Positions 46,796 through 59,905 of a stretch of DNA of 64,000 nucleotides are shown here, piece after piece (position 1 is the stretch's first letter; the number at the start of each line of letters is the position of its first letter). Made by a program: the position numbers and the translations under genes. The notes beneath the pieces were generated by a model. The model was not told the DNA's origin. It searched no databases and worked only from the letters and a program-made list of their open reading frames with translations. The stretch comes from Warburgia ugandensis. Lineage: Eukaryota > Streptophyta > Magnoliopsida > Canellales > Canellaceae. The stretch is taken from the NCBI GenBank assembly GCA_035236585.1, contig CP141126.1, positions 11,297,001 through 11,361,000 on the forward strand, given 5' to 3'.

Positions 46796-48943
46796 TAATC
46801 CTAGACCATTAATATATGATGCCTTACTCAGGAATCCCACAAGCACAAGGCAAAAGATGGATTGCTAATTGGAGAAACATCTCTTAAGAAGAAGCGTTAT
46901 GAGTAGCAAGTCCAAAACCATCCACGCTCCACATGGATGAATCCTGACCTTTATTATCTTACGTATAAATACCCTATTCATTCACGCGAAACTAAAACCA
47001 TGTAGACGTGGACTGTTGAATTACCATTAAGCTGATAAGAAATGGACTAATCATTTTTATATGTCTAACATGGACAGCCAGTTGATAGTCTAAATATTCA
47101 CTGTTGCTTTTTTTCAAAAGTTGTGATTTCATTAAATTGGAGAAAACTTACAATTGGTTAGACCCAGATGGTATAAGAGGGAACAACCCAACAAAGAACC
47201 GTATGTGATCACACTAAAACCCAAAGAAAATCTACCACCTCGAGATCCCACATGAGTTTTCTCTCCGGCAACCTAGAAAGTTGAGCCTCAAAGCATATCT
47301 TACTTTATAAGAACGCTAGAGTTACACGGGGCGCAACCGCAGGATAACTTGCTGTGTCGTGCCCAAACTTTTGTACGAGTCGAGGGTCTTATATTTGGTT
47401 GATCCAAATTCTAAACCATTCTTCTTTCCCCCCACCGTATGTCCAACGAACAAACATACAGTCAATGCTAGTATTTGCCAAACGCTGTGGTCACCGAAAA
47501 CCGTCCAGTACAGTTGGTTGCAGGCAACAAGACGTCCCTGATTACCTTGCTGGAAGGTTTGCGGTGGCACTTTCACCTTTGTCAAGAAGGTTTCAGCATA
47601 GATTTGGGATTAGGATAACTTTTTAGTGCATAAGTTCTTTTGTAATTCTTTGCAGTACCAGAAAAAAAATGTTCAGATCTCTGGACATCCAATGTAAGAG
47701 TGAGATCCACGGCTTGGATCAACCAAGGGTGGGGTACTTCATGCACAAGTGGGGCCTTACATGGCAAAAAAATTTATTGTCAGACTATCTTGTAGGCTTA
47801 CACATGCAGTTAATTATTTGTTAATGATATCACCATATATAATCACATTTCTATGAAAGAAAGAAACAGATAGATCTTGCTGAAGTTGCTCCTAGAGATT
47901 GTAGGCGACGATCAGAATTAGTAGGGGCTAGTGAGTTTGGTGGCCTGCTGAGGGGAAATGCAGAGCCGAGGATGGTAGCAATAAATTAAGGGAGACGAGT
48001 GGGTGTCGGATTGGCAGAGATAGTGGGACCAGTCTCATGTGAGCAGCACTATTAAAGCTACACCTTTTGCTCTATGTCTACAGCTGGCGCGCGCACCAGA
48101 TTTCATTGCTGCCATGACTGCACACTCTCCATCTCCTGCCCCCCTCCACAACTTCTTAATGACCAGATTCATCCCTCTCTCTCTCTCTTATGTCACAAGG
48201 GAACCACTGTACGACTTAATGTGAGAAATATAGGTAGTGCTTGTGAGGGAAGACGTGACCAAGCTCCTTTTGTTTCCTTGTAGAAGCTGCTTTTTTGGCA
48301 GAGGTTCAATTCGATCAAAGCCTCCGATCATCAGATACTAAAACGGGACTACTATAATAAGCTGCACTAATTTCAGCTAACAAGAATACGCTGTAGGCCA
48401 AGGGAGGTCCTTAAATATTCGTCAGATAGTAATCAGGGGGTAAAGCTCTTCCCAATTGGATGCCTTTAGTGAGATGTCTTCACTGTAAAAGGAAAAGGGT
48501 ATCACATATTCAAGCTACTGTTGCCGGCATCTAATTTCCTATATGATGAAGAACAAAGAAGAAGAGATGAATTTCCAGCACGTCCTTTGGCTATATTTCT
48601 TGTTTCATGAAAAGGCATCGCATGCCGTTTTTCCTGCTCTTCGTGGCTCACTTGGAAGCTTGCATGTCTACCAGTTGAATCCTTATGCCTTTACCCTAAT
48701 CGGCAGCGTCATCGTCCAGGTTATCGGTTACCCTGTATCGAGTACTATAGGAGTATGTCAACATTGCTGACTAATTGGAATCATTGTTCTTTCTAGTGAA
48801 TTTGTTTGTTAATTAGAATCACCGATCTTTCTAGTTGCATTTTAATAAATTAATAGTCCTGCTAAACCAACACATCTAGTGAATAACTTACATGATAATA
48901 TAGTTTTAAATTTTTTATATGAGCAAATTGATTACATAAATTA
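46796..48943. other. intergenic DNA, no confident gene
   Basis: Several 60-100 codon frames (47322-47767, 48543-48770) show no recognisable family. Overlapping frames on both strands suggest chance. Confidence 0.5.
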
Positions 48944-49124
48944 CAAGGAGAGCCTTATGCAACAATAAAGTTCTTGTTGTATGACCTTGAGGTCACAGGT
49001 TTGAGGCATGGAAACAGTCTCTTACAGAAGTGCAAGGTAAAGGTATGTACTATAGACCCTTTGAGGTCTATCCCTTTTCCGGGCCCTGCACACACGAGAG
49101 CTTAGTGCACATGGCTGCCCTTTT
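48944..49124 (+). mobile_element. Au-like SINE, copy 1 (181 bp)
   Basis: A tRNA-derived short retroelement with an A-box-like start (about 'ttatgcaacaataaag'), a B-box-like GGTTTGAGGC, the 'cttttccgggccctgc' body and a 3' end in CTTTT. It is bounded by a perfect 19 bp duplication, AAATTGATTACATAAATTA, at 48925-48943 and 49125-49143. The 181 bp length between the duplications agrees with the length I recall for Au SINEs. Confidence 0.85.
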
Positions 49125-49143
49125 AAATTGATTACATAAATTA

Positions 49144-52100
49144 ATAAGAGCCTAAGTAGTGGAAGTCCATGCCCACAAGCCTAGAAAGACTTCACATTTT
49201 CACTTTTGAAGCCGTCTATGCTACCTTTTTCTCATTTTTTTTAGAATGTCAAAGTCATCCCTCATGTTTAGGTATAAAAAATAGGTAATAGATAAGAAAA
49301 CAATGAATTTGGATGATACTAACTCTTTAAAAAAAATTATAAATGAATGGGCATGATTTTCAACGCAAAAAGCATAGACTAAAAGCATTCACAAGGCATG
49401 AAATTTCATTTGTAGCTATCTAAGCCATTTTGAACACGATAAATTGCTTAGAATTATGAAAATTTGTTTGCATGCATGAGAAAAGAGGTAGAGTTGATTC
49501 CTTCCACACTAAAACTAGAGCGAATGATATGTACACCCCTTATTCTACTTGGGTAACCCCTCCTCTCTTTCTCTCTCTATCTCTATCTCTCTAGTAAAAG
49601 GGATGTCATAGGCAAGAAATGTTAGAAATATAGAAATCTTCTACAAAACTGAATTCGATGAACATTAATTAGATGCGCATGTCAAAATGCGCTTCTTGGA
49701 GATAGTTAAATCCTCTCAAATTGTGTGAGAGATACAACAACTTTATCAACGAGATTCAACCAAGTCAAATTTAATCTCTATCTCAACTCCTTTGCATGAT
49801 CAGAATTGGTCTATACTTTGGACTCTTAAGTGAATGCATTGAATAATTTTCTCAAAACAATATGTGGAATATATATCCCAATCAAATAGTCAAAAATAAA
49901 GATCTTACAAGTCGACAAAGAAAGAGATCCTGACAACAAGATACATCTCAACCAATCAGTTAAGACAATAATAAAGGTCTTGAAAGATAATAATAAGAAA
50001 AAAAAATCTTAATCTATCAATCGATACAATAAAAATCTTGAATGACAATAATAAGAGAGAAATCTTAGACAATCAATCAAAAAAATAAAGGCCTTGAAGG
50101 ATGACAATACGAGAAGAATTTTTAACAAAACAACTTTAGAACCAGAAAGAGAGAGAAGAGAATGAATTATGTGTGTTTGGAATAGGTTGGCTGTGCCTTC
50201 ATATAGAGGAGCTTTGCTTGGTCATCATGTGAGTTCACTTGATCCTCAATTCTCTCTAGGATTTACTTGGTTGGCAAGATATAAAATCTGAAGAGAAATA
50301 ATTCCAGATGAGAAGATTTACAAAGATCTAGTTTCTTTTCTTTGTAGGATGTTGATTCTAGTTTCACATTCACAATGAATTTGTTTCTTTATCCGCGTAG
50401 GATAATACTAGTTTCATATTCCCATAATCTAGATTCTATTCGTTGTAAAATAATGATTCGAGTTTCTCATTTACATAGACCTAGTTTCTTTTTGAACTAA
50501 GATGGGTCTCACCATTTAATGTAAAACAAATTTTAACGAGAAAGGAGGGTTTATAAATCATCACCCTAAAAGCTACATAATATAACGACAAATGATACTA
50601 TACATGCAACACCATAGCGAGTAGATGTGCAACTCCTCACTTTTGCATGATGAGCGCACCTTTTGGTTGATCAGACCTGGACATCTGATTTTCCTTCCTT
50701 CGGATGACTGTGACTCCTAAAACAACGAGGATCAAATGAACCTATAATTAAAAAGTATACAAAAGCACTTTTGATCGTAGCAAATCCAAGGTTAGAGACA
50801 TTGTTTATGATACGGTCCACAACAAGGAGGTCCATGTTTAGGATGTTGAAATAATCCAATAACCTAGATGGCATGATACAACATATCCAAAGACAGTTTT
50901 AGTCAATCAATGCTGGGGCACACTAAAACAGGTGGATGCTTTTAAGCATCCGTCTTCTTTGGATTCTTTTTCTTTTGCAAGATAAAATTGGCTTGTAGAT
51001 CTCAATCACTCATCATGCTCGGAATACCTTAGATGGGCTAGAGACAAAATCGCATGCCCATTAGATGCTTTTAGGCTATGTTATTGGGAGTTAAAACTCA
51101 CCGCTCTCAAAACTTGCATGCCTAAGACAAGTGATGAAATCATCCAAATGCATTGACTCCTTAAAGAGCACCTATTTTTGGTACGTCTAATATCACGATG
51201 AACGGCTTACCAAACCAATTTCATCATCATCACCATCACTATCCAAATGCATCCGACTCCTGTCGGAATTCTTACTAAAAACCTCGATAAATTAATAGAA
51301 ATTTCCTGCTCTGTCGCTATTAATTTAGGAAGATACTGCGGGAACGCTGAAATGAAGGCCGCCGCCCGGGAGTACTCCAAATAGGAGACCTGAATGACTG
51401 GAGGCTCTGGTGCATCCTTCATTTCTGCTCTCGTGTTTCTCCTTCTTTTTTGCTTTTTCCATTTTTTTTCCTTCTATTTTATTTTATCTGATTTGAGATG
51501 TATGTCTCATTAATTTATCAAGATCGATCCGTAGTTACAAGCTAAAACGAGTGTCTGTTAAAGAGCAAGCAGACGTCCCATGTTCCCCTTGTTTCCATGT
51601 TGGCACGCGTCCGGTAGCTTATTTATCGTTGCCAGAGCTGTCGTCTCGGATATTGCTGATAGGAAAGAAGTGAATAATGGCTATTTCAACTAGGCAGACC
51701 TTGGCCTGATCTATTATGGAAACTGATCTTACATCTTTGGTCATTCGGATCAACAATACAATTTATGCAAAGTATTAGAAAGATAAACTTTGAGAATACG
51801 CACGCACTTAAGTCTCCCCTTGGATGAATTCCGGACTAGTGAGAGCAGCCATAGGATGAATCACTTTTTCTGGCTTCAGAATATGTATTGTATTGGCCAG
51901 ATTGACGACGTTTATATAATCTGTTTTCAGCGATTATGCCGAACTAATAGCATAAAGTCCGGCATAAATGCATGCAGTGGATGATATAAACGTTGCTACT
52001 TGAGCCATGGTTCTTTAAATTGTTGTAAAACTTTATGTGTCAATTATTTACTGGGTTAAGTCGAGTAATTGTTGTGGCTCTTTCAAGATTAAAACACTTT

Positions 52101-53347
52101 CGAAAATTTCCTTTTTCCATGGAAATCAATATCTGTCCATTTCCGGCCAGCAAACAGGCACTTCAAGATTTGCAATTAAAACTTTTGCCTGAGCGTATTG
52201 TATGGCATCTGATTTTCTATGCACCCACCAAGAGCACATGCATGCATTCGATGATCCAAGCTGCTCAACCTGTACGACATTTTAGACGGGAAATGCACAC
52301 GAACCAGTCAGTCAATATCTGTAGTTAAAGTTAGATAGCTTAGAAAGTTCAATAAGTGAGCTAGTAAATTCTGAATCAAGTCCAAGGTTAAGGTCACACT
52401 GAGAAGTAGATTTCTGGACTATCTTCACCTATCTAGAATGTCATCCGTGCTGAAGATAAATGATCCGCCATCAAGGTCCACTGCGTGCTACATGCGCAGA
52501 CAAATTTTCTTGTGTGGAACACGCCTGTGTGGGCTCACCTTTTGAGTTTTTTCAGTGACCCAAGTCATTAATCTCAGCCGGAATGCATGGGATGGCTTAA
52601 GTCCCAAAAGTCTAATTCTAAAGGTGGCGCCTGAAACCTCATTTTGGGGCTTCTGGAGGTTGTGAAATCAAAGAAGTGGGACTCAGATTTGCCATTGGAT
52701 AACCCTGACCTTTGGATTGGATCACGGAAATTTGAGCTCTACTTGCACTTATAGTTGGCCGAACAATATGTCCGTAGGAGTACCCATTAGTACACAGTTG
52801 GTGAAGGTGGTTAGGATGATAGAAACACAATTGGCTAAGCATCTCCTCCGTGTACAAAAACCCATAATAGGGGGGACCCAAAACGAAATAGTCAAGATAA
52901 AAATCATTGAAAAAGGACCATCTATGGGGACAGTCATTTCCTAGCCCTTAATATATTTCAAGTAACTTGTCTGTTTCTTTGCTGCTCTCGAATCCATTTA
53001 GTAACAAAATTTCTAATTCATTGAAAGTGCCAACATCTCAACTACAAATTATCCAATCTAATTGATGTGCCTTTTCATAGGAGGGTGTCATATGTCACTT
53101 CTTTCTTTTTCTTTTCCATCTATCTTTCTATTTTTTCTTCTTCATCTTTATGATTTCTACTGATAAATCCCATTAAGTATAGAAACCTTTACATTCGTTC
53201 CTATATGTGAGGCCTAAACTAACTTCCTTTAATTTTATTTAGTCTTTCTTTATTGTGTCATAATAAATTTTCTATTTTTCTCTTTCTTATTGGCTGGCTA
53301 ATAGATTGAGGGTTATCTTCTTCTTTTTTAAATCATATGTAATAACT
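49144..53347. other. intergenic DNA, no confident gene
   Basis: AT-rich. No family is recognised in any frame, and I see no repeat shared with the rest of the window. Confidence 0.5.

Positions 53348-53429
<82 letters not shown>
53348..53429. repeat. long (CT)n microsatellite
   Basis: About 41 uninterrupted CT units. The apparent Ser-Leu protein across it is an artefact. Confidence 0.97.
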
Positions 53430-53432
<3 letters not shown>

Positions 53433-53437
53433 TTCTT

Positions 53438-53511
53438 TTCTATACAGTAGTCCTATTGATGAATGTTTCTCTCATTCTATACAGTAATCCTATTGATGAA
53501 TGCTACTCTCA
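53438..53511. repeat. 37 bp tandem duplication
   Basis: Units 53438-53474 and 53475-53511 differ at a few positions ('ctatacagtaRtcctattgatgaatg'). Confidence 0.9.
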
Positions 53512-56500
53512 ATCTGTTGTCAATGAATGCTGCCAACTAAAGTTGAATGAGTTGAGAATTCCTCTTTGTCATGATGACCATGACTATAACGACTTAGATT
53601 GTGAGTATCTACCTAAATTTTCAATAGAATGATACATGATATGCTCAATTAAAACACAGTAGTATGCATAAGTATTGTCTAATATATTTTATCTAAAAGC
53701 ATACCGTTTAATTTATTTCTTGAACTTTTGTTGCATTATGTGATAATAATATATGAAAATGCAAGTTATTTTGCAGTTGTAAAAGTAATAATGCTTTCTT
53801 GCTTGACTTAATCTTTTTATATATTTGTCACACTATATGTATAATCTTTTTAAATATTATCTTGAATTATTTTTGTCTTTTTCTTAATTATTATACTATT
53901 TGTCTAGATTCAAACTTTAAGACGCAAAAGAAACATAATACGATCCAATTATCTACAACGAACATGCTATATAGATATCCCAAAGACAACAATAATCAAG
54001 GTACTTAGGTATGTTAAACCTACATTCTCCTATTTTTTTAATCTTAATGTTAATAGAAGGAAGATTCTATTCTATTAACAGCATCTCAAAATCTTCAACA
54101 AAAGAATTCATTAGACAACTGTGAGATGTTGCTGAATGATTTATTTTAATATAATATAAAAAATTTCTATAAAAATTAAATTTTTAGAATTTATGTACTC
54201 TAAATTCTATATAGTTCATCTAATTTTGTATGGATATCTTGGCTTTATGCTATAATCTTTGCATAGATTCTTCTTTTGCTTTAAAAATTTACACACACAC
54301 GCACAAATATATATATATATATATATCTTCAACATAAGTTATTATAGACATATTTTTAATCATAAAAAAATTAAATGAAACAAGTTTTATTGTGAATAAT
54401 CATTTCAATAGTAGGACTGTTGGTGTATGGGACATGTTTAAAAATATATTTATTATTAAAACTTTATAATTTATTTATTTTATTCCTATAATGATTAATG
54501 GCTAGGATAGATGGAGATTTTAGACTATTCAAGATAGGCACATAAGATGGATGGTCGGACCATCAAATATGACTAACATATAGACATTTATATTGACATT
54601 TAAACCCTTCAATGAAAGATATGCAAACACCATTACAAAAGTTCATTTATCCCTTTTTATGTAGTTTGTGTTCCAAGTACACATGGTATTGTAATAGTAG
54701 TGCCTCTATAGCTAATATTCTTACTAATAATATGAGTTAGCTTTAGGAAACGTGTATGTCAGCCTTTTGAATCTTTTTAAATTTTTAATAAATTTCTTGT
54801 AGTCTAAATTAGTGAAGCAAATGAAACAACCATGAGAATTTGAATAGTCATAGAGAACTAAGTAGCTAGAGCTGACAAAATTGTTATATTGGTTCTTTTC
54901 TTTTTATTATTATTTTTTGCAATAGCGGTTAGTAGACTCACATACCCATGAGCAACCTCAAACCCTTGACCATATAAATGAGAGACTTCTTGTGCTACAG
55001 AATGCTTAGAGTACACTTTTCATTTCATCTCTGGTACATTGAGTTTCAAAAATAGTTCAAATATGCAAAGGTGCAACAAAAATTTTATCACTTTTCTCAC
55101 TTATTTAGTACTAGCAATTTGTCCTGTGCTATGCACTAATCTATGGATACATGTATATATAAGGCACAGTATTTGGCAATTTGTTGGATCATTTATTACA
55201 CATTTTAGTTGTCTATTTAGATGTTCACATGAAAATGATCGATACATATTGCTTAAAGAATATTTTGTGTATATAGTCACTAATCCGAAGTTATTAAACC
55301 AACTCATCTCAAGTTACTTGCAAATACCATGACTCTAAAAGTTTATCTTCATCCTAACACTATAAAAGGCAAACATTAGTGTATCTATATTTAAGCAAGA
55401 TATTTTAAATCTTCAAAAGAGCTTGTCTTTTTTATGGATGAATAAATGAATATTTTATTTCTAATAACTCAATGAAAACATGGAACTTGCCTTTCAATTT
55501 CTTTTCCTAACTCTCTCGTTTATCCATTCATGATTTGTAAATCTCAACATATGTCTACAATCAAAGAGGAAGCGCATTTTTTTTATTTTGAGAAGTAAGA
55601 AAGGAACTCAGGGAATCATCCTTGAGAATCAACAAGAGGTCCATAGTCGAGTTAACCACTAGAAGAAATAAGCCAAGCTCTTCGCTAACCAATTAGAAGC
55701 ATAATATATAAATGGTAATAAGGGGACGAGGAAATATGTCAATAGTTGATGAAGTCGACAGATGAGAACAAAGAATGATTTGGAAGGAAAAAATATATAT
55801 TTTACAATAGAATTGTTTAGTGGGTGCCACATATCATATGGGATTGTAAATTTTAAGTCTATATCATGAATACAATTAATTACATTATCCATAAACTTGT
55901 TAGATATTACATCGAATTTCTTTATTATGAATTATAAAAGATAAAGCCATAATTTATATAGTTTTCAGTAAGATTGGTTATATGTGTGTCTAGATTACTT
56001 AGGATGTAGTATATATAAATCAATAAAAGTGGAGGCTAACATGACCTTTGAATTTGTCATATTTTTCAAAGTATAAAGAAAAAATCATATAACTTTGCTT
56101 TTATTTTATTTTTTATTTTTTATTATCCAAAACATAGTTCTAGCCATGCAATTGTCGGGCAACTTTCTAGTACTTAATATAGGCAAAAAGCCAAAATTCT
56201 AAGATCATTATGGCACCAGTTGGGCAGGTCCTAAATGCATAGATACCTGATCATTCGTGCATTAAACTTCTCTACCCTCAATGGCAAGAGTGGGGGGGCT
56301 GTCTATCACAAGCATGACAACAGTATCATGCACGATAATCTTGTGATCTCCGACTACTGGCTGTGTAAAACATCGATAAATGACACTAAGGCCGTGTGCA
56401 GTCGTTCTACCAAGAATAGTTTTGCCCATGGTTTGTTATCCCCATGCCATGCAGTCCCATTCCAAAGAAGGCCCATGTTCTCTTTTTCATTTCATCTTCT

Positions 56501-58442
56501 TTTGTGTGTTTCTCCTATTAAGACTGCTTAAATACAGAAATTATGTCATTCTATCTTTCCAGTCCCGTAAGTTTTACTGCCAAAACTTTACCATCTCTAA
56601 TGGTAACTGGTCTCAAGCGTGTCCTATCTTCTATTGAGAAATTGTCTTATCTTGTCATGGTGGGACCCCGTGGCGTTGCTTTCTTAATCCGTGTCCTTTT
56701 CACTTGATTTCACGTGGATGTCGAATAGAACCCATCAAGCATACTTACATCTAATGAGCAGCCCAGCAGAGAAGATTTCTGGGGCACTGCCGTTTAATGG
56801 GACTTAGCAGATGAACGGTCCCGATCCTCAAAGTGTTCGATATAGACGTATAAATCCTCGGGTGAAAACCGTGTTAAAGCTCATAAAAGGGTTGGGTAGA
56901 AAGCAAAAAGTATAGTCAGCCTTTTAACCTAACGTTTCAGCCAACGTTAAAGCGGTCGTAGGGTCTTACCCCATGCCCGTGTAGTACGGGAAGTCATCTC
57001 CATTCCGAAATCTTTACGACGTGATGGTCAAAGATGCTACGGGAAGAAGGCCTAATAAGGTGGGCCGTGCAACTATACTTGGTGATAATTTCCTTTGTAG
57101 AACGCGAACTCAGAGCAACAAAGCGAGACATCTTTCTTTATATAGTGGGCTCCACCGAGTTATGATCCAGGCCGTCCATATCCGGCACTTGGAAAAGGAC
57201 GCTCAAGAGAACAAAACCAAGATAGGCCCCAATATTTGGGGTGATCTGAACCGTTCATCATTCTCATCCTGCCCTATTTCGGCTGTTGTATATGCTTCTA
57301 AGTACTATAGCATTTTTTGTTAAAATGTCTTAGTAAACATGATTTAAAAGCAAAAGCAGACAAGTCTAGAGTCATCCTACGTTATGAAATTTGGTAGCTA
57401 GTCATCAAAGCCAGTAAATACATTGATTAATAAATCCGATCATCCAAAGGAGGGCCCAGGTAGGTAGAATTCTTTTCCAGAGTCCTTTCTGGAAATCAAT
57501 TTCCTTCTATGAAACGGTCTATTTTGGATCTTCAGTGGCTATCATTTATCTTAGCTGATGATAGCCGGAAGGGTCCACCTAAATCTTCTCGGAAACGAAG
57601 GAACCAAAAATGCTCTACAGATGTCCAGGGGTGTAGGTCAAATGGCAGATCACCCACCCTCCTCTCAGGCAAGGAAAATAGAAAGGGGGAAAGCTGAGCG
57701 TGGAATTTATTCCGCAGCCACGCTCTCCTGCGTGCGCTCCGAATCTCTTGTCCAACCATTTCACTGCCACAAGAACATGAGCAGCCTGCGGGTTGTTGAA
57801 CATGCCTTTTATATGCCATTCTTGTCACATGCACCCCTTCATCTCCGACTTGCTATTTACCGCCCCATGTGACCAGAGACCTTGGCTCATGCCATGTACC
57901 CTACCACGACGCATCTCCACGTTATGACCCACGCCATCTTACTTAGATTAAATTTATTAGATTGGACGTACAGTCTTCTTGTGGATCCAAAGTACAACTG
58001 GGTTCCATTATTTTAACCAATGGCGAGCTCCGTGGAAACCAATTCGAGACTATGATTGAGGGGACGGCATGGTCGAGATCTAACTTGATGTCAACTTTGT
58101 GGGTCCAGATGGAAAATGTTGGGCTTGTGGACCATTGAATAGCAAGTCACATTTTTCTTGAGATTAAAGTGTCCGATCATGCAAAGGTGGGGCTCCTGCA
58201 AAAATGGTGGCTTTGTTACGTTCCTCTTTTGTAGATCAAGGTTGTAGTGTCGTCCGATCAATGTTAGATCAAAGGAAAATCTCAAGGACTTTTGTCATTG
58301 TTAATTAACGGATTCGATTATGCCGTCATGGCATGGTGGGTCCAGAATTGGCTGTTTACTTTTTGATTGAATGGTCCACCGAGCTACGCTGAAGTGAGAA
58401 TACATCCTTGGATTTGTTATTAAGTGAATGCGACAGGATATA
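53512..58442. other. intergenic DNA upstream of the protease gene
   Basis: An (AT)n run lies at about 54306-54326. From about 56.7 kb the base composition becomes more balanced. Phrases such as 'gatccaggccgtccat' and 'ggtggggctcc' recur in slightly altered form, suggesting old short repeats. I find no coding exon. Confidence 0.5.
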
Positions 58443-58473
58443 CACGTGATACGACCCTCAAAATATACATATG
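58443..58473 (+). promoter_or_regulatory. possible core promoter of the protease gene
   Basis: A palindromic CACGTG (G-box, bZIP/bHLH site) at 58443-58448 precedes an AT-rich ATATACATATG stretch that could serve as a TATA region, about 80-110 bp before the ATG. A short CT run at about 58524-58537 lies in the presumed 5' leader. Confidence 0.3.
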
Positions 58474-58552
58474 TTATTTAGATTTTAAGCCAAAAAGAGG
58501 GCTTCCATTGCTCCTCTGCGTCCTCTCTCTCTCTCTCAGAGCCAAGCAAAAA

Positions 58553-59905
58553 ATGGCGGTTCCCTTACGCGCTGTTTTCCTCCTCTTCCTCCTACCAAGC
58601 CTTCTGTCTCTCTGCTCTCTACCAAAACTCTGCAATGCAACGGACTACCTAAAACTTCCACTCCACCACAAAAACCCTTTTACGACTCCCACACCAACCC
58701 TGGTAGCAGATAGAAACCGAATCTTCACCGCTTTCGAGACCCAGAAAACCGTCAAAAGTCCCGTCGTTTCCGGCGCCTCCATCGGTTCAGGTCAGTACTT
58801 TGTCGACTTCCTTGTCGGAACTCCGCCTCAGAAAATTCTCCTCGTCGCTGATACCGGCAGCGATCTCGTCTGGGTTAAGTGCGCCGCCTGCCGGAATTGT
58901 TCCCGCCATCGCCCAGGCACTGCATTCTTCCCCCGGCATTCCAAAACCTTCTCCCTCTTCCACTGCTATGAGCGGGAGTGCCGCCTCGTCCCTCCCCCGC
59001 CAAAACCCAATCACTGCAACCAAACCCGCCTCCACAGCACCTGCCGCTTCGAGTACGAGTATACAGATACGACGAAAACCGCGGGTTTCTTCTCGCGGGA
59101 GTTGGTGACCCTTAATGCAAGCTCCGGCCGGCAAGTGAAGCTCAAAAATTTAGCGTTTGGATGCGGGTTTCATGTCTCCGGGCCCAGTGTTTCTGGTTCC
59201 AGCTTCAATGGCGCTCATGGTGTCATGGGTTTGGGCCGTGGACCAATCTCTTTCTCATCCCAGCTCGGGAAACGATTCGGGAACAAGTTTTCTTACTGTT
59301 TGATGGACTACACCATTTCTCCTCCTCCGACAAGCTATCTCCTCATCGGAAAAGCTCCCGAACCTCTCCACAAAAAGCCCATGAGCTTTACTCCTTTGCA
59401 GACCAATCTACTCTCCCCAACTTTCTACTACATTCGAATCGAAAATGTCACCGTCGAGGGCATCGCCTTACCCATCAACCCATCAATCTGGGCAGTCGAT
59501 CAAGCTGGTAACGGGGGGACCGTGATCGACTCCGGCACGACACTCTCTTTCCTTCCGCGTCCGGCATACCGCCAGATTCTGGCAGCATTCAGGCGCCGGA
59601 TAAAATTGCCGAAGGTGGTGGACCCTGTTTTCCGCTTCGATCTCTGTGTGAACGTGTCTGACGTGGCGAATCCGAGGCTACCGCGATTGGGATTCGGGCT
59701 GCTAGCCGGGGCTGTCTTCTCGCCGCCTACGAGGAATTATTTCGTCGATGCGGCTGACGGCGTTAAATGCCTGGCGTTACAGCCCGTTAACTCGCCGTCC
59801 GCTTTCTCGGTGATTGGGAATCTAATGCAGCAAGGGTTTTTGTTCGAGTTCGATCGGGATGAGTCCAGACTCGGTTTCTCTCAGACCGGATGTGCCATTT
59901 CATGA
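58553..59905 (+). CDS. aspartic protease, A1B (nepenthesin-type), single exon
   Basis: The 450-residue product is a secreted or endomembrane pepsin-fold endopeptidase. The ATG at 58553 (AAAAATGGCG context) gives a clear signal peptide (residues 1-~28, Leu-rich). The frame stays open 43 codons further up, but that part is not protein-like and lies in the leader. A propeptide (~30-70) precedes the N-lobe with catalytic Asp100 in DTGSDLVWVKC. A Cys-rich nepenthesin-type insert follows (Cys110, 113, 116, 138, 143, 155, 164), then the flap Tyr170. The second catalytic Asp326 is in DSGTTLSF, and the 'IGNLMQQ' block and terminal Cys447 close it. Length and lack of introns fit this plant family. It resembles, from memory, Arabidopsis At3g25700-like proteins. 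The flap reads Tyr-Thr-Asp-Thr-Thr rather than the common Tyr-Gly-Asp-Gly-Ser. All key residues are present, so the gene looks functional. Its specific substrate is unknown. Confidence 0.95.
   Translation: MAVPLRAVFLLFLLPSLLSLCSLPKLCNATDYLKLPLHHKNPFTTPTPTLVADRNRIFTAFETQKTVKSPVVSGASIGSGQYFVDFLVGTPPQKILLVADTGSDLVWVKCAACRNCSRHRPGTAFFPRHSKTFSLFHCYERECRLVPPPPKPNHCNQTRLHSTCRFEYEYTDTTKTAGFFSRELVTLNASSGRQVKLKNLAFGCGFHVSGPSVSGSSFNGAHGVMGLGRGPISFSSQLGKRFGNKFSYCLMDYTISPPPTSYLLIGKAPEPLHKKPMSFTPLQTNLLSPTFYYIRIENVTVEGIALPINPSIWAVDQAGNGGTVIDSGTTLSFLPRPAYRQILAAFRRRIKLPKVVDPVFRFDLCVNVSDVANPRLPRLGFGLLAGAVFSPPTRNYFVDAADGVKCLALQPVNSPSAFSVIGNLMQQGFLFEFDRDESRLGFSQTGCAIS

Noticed and set aside
53306..53632. 108-codon frame with a long Ser-Leu repeat
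   Set aside because: Translation of a CT microsatellite; the flanks are not protein-like.
58424..58552. 43-codon N-terminal extension of the protease
   Set aside because: The extension has no family counterpart and would bury the signal peptide. The ATG at 58553 has better context.
58800..59511. Frames inside the protease gene on both strands (102-116 codons)
   Set aside because: Shadows of a GC-rich coding region with strong domain evidence in the main frame.
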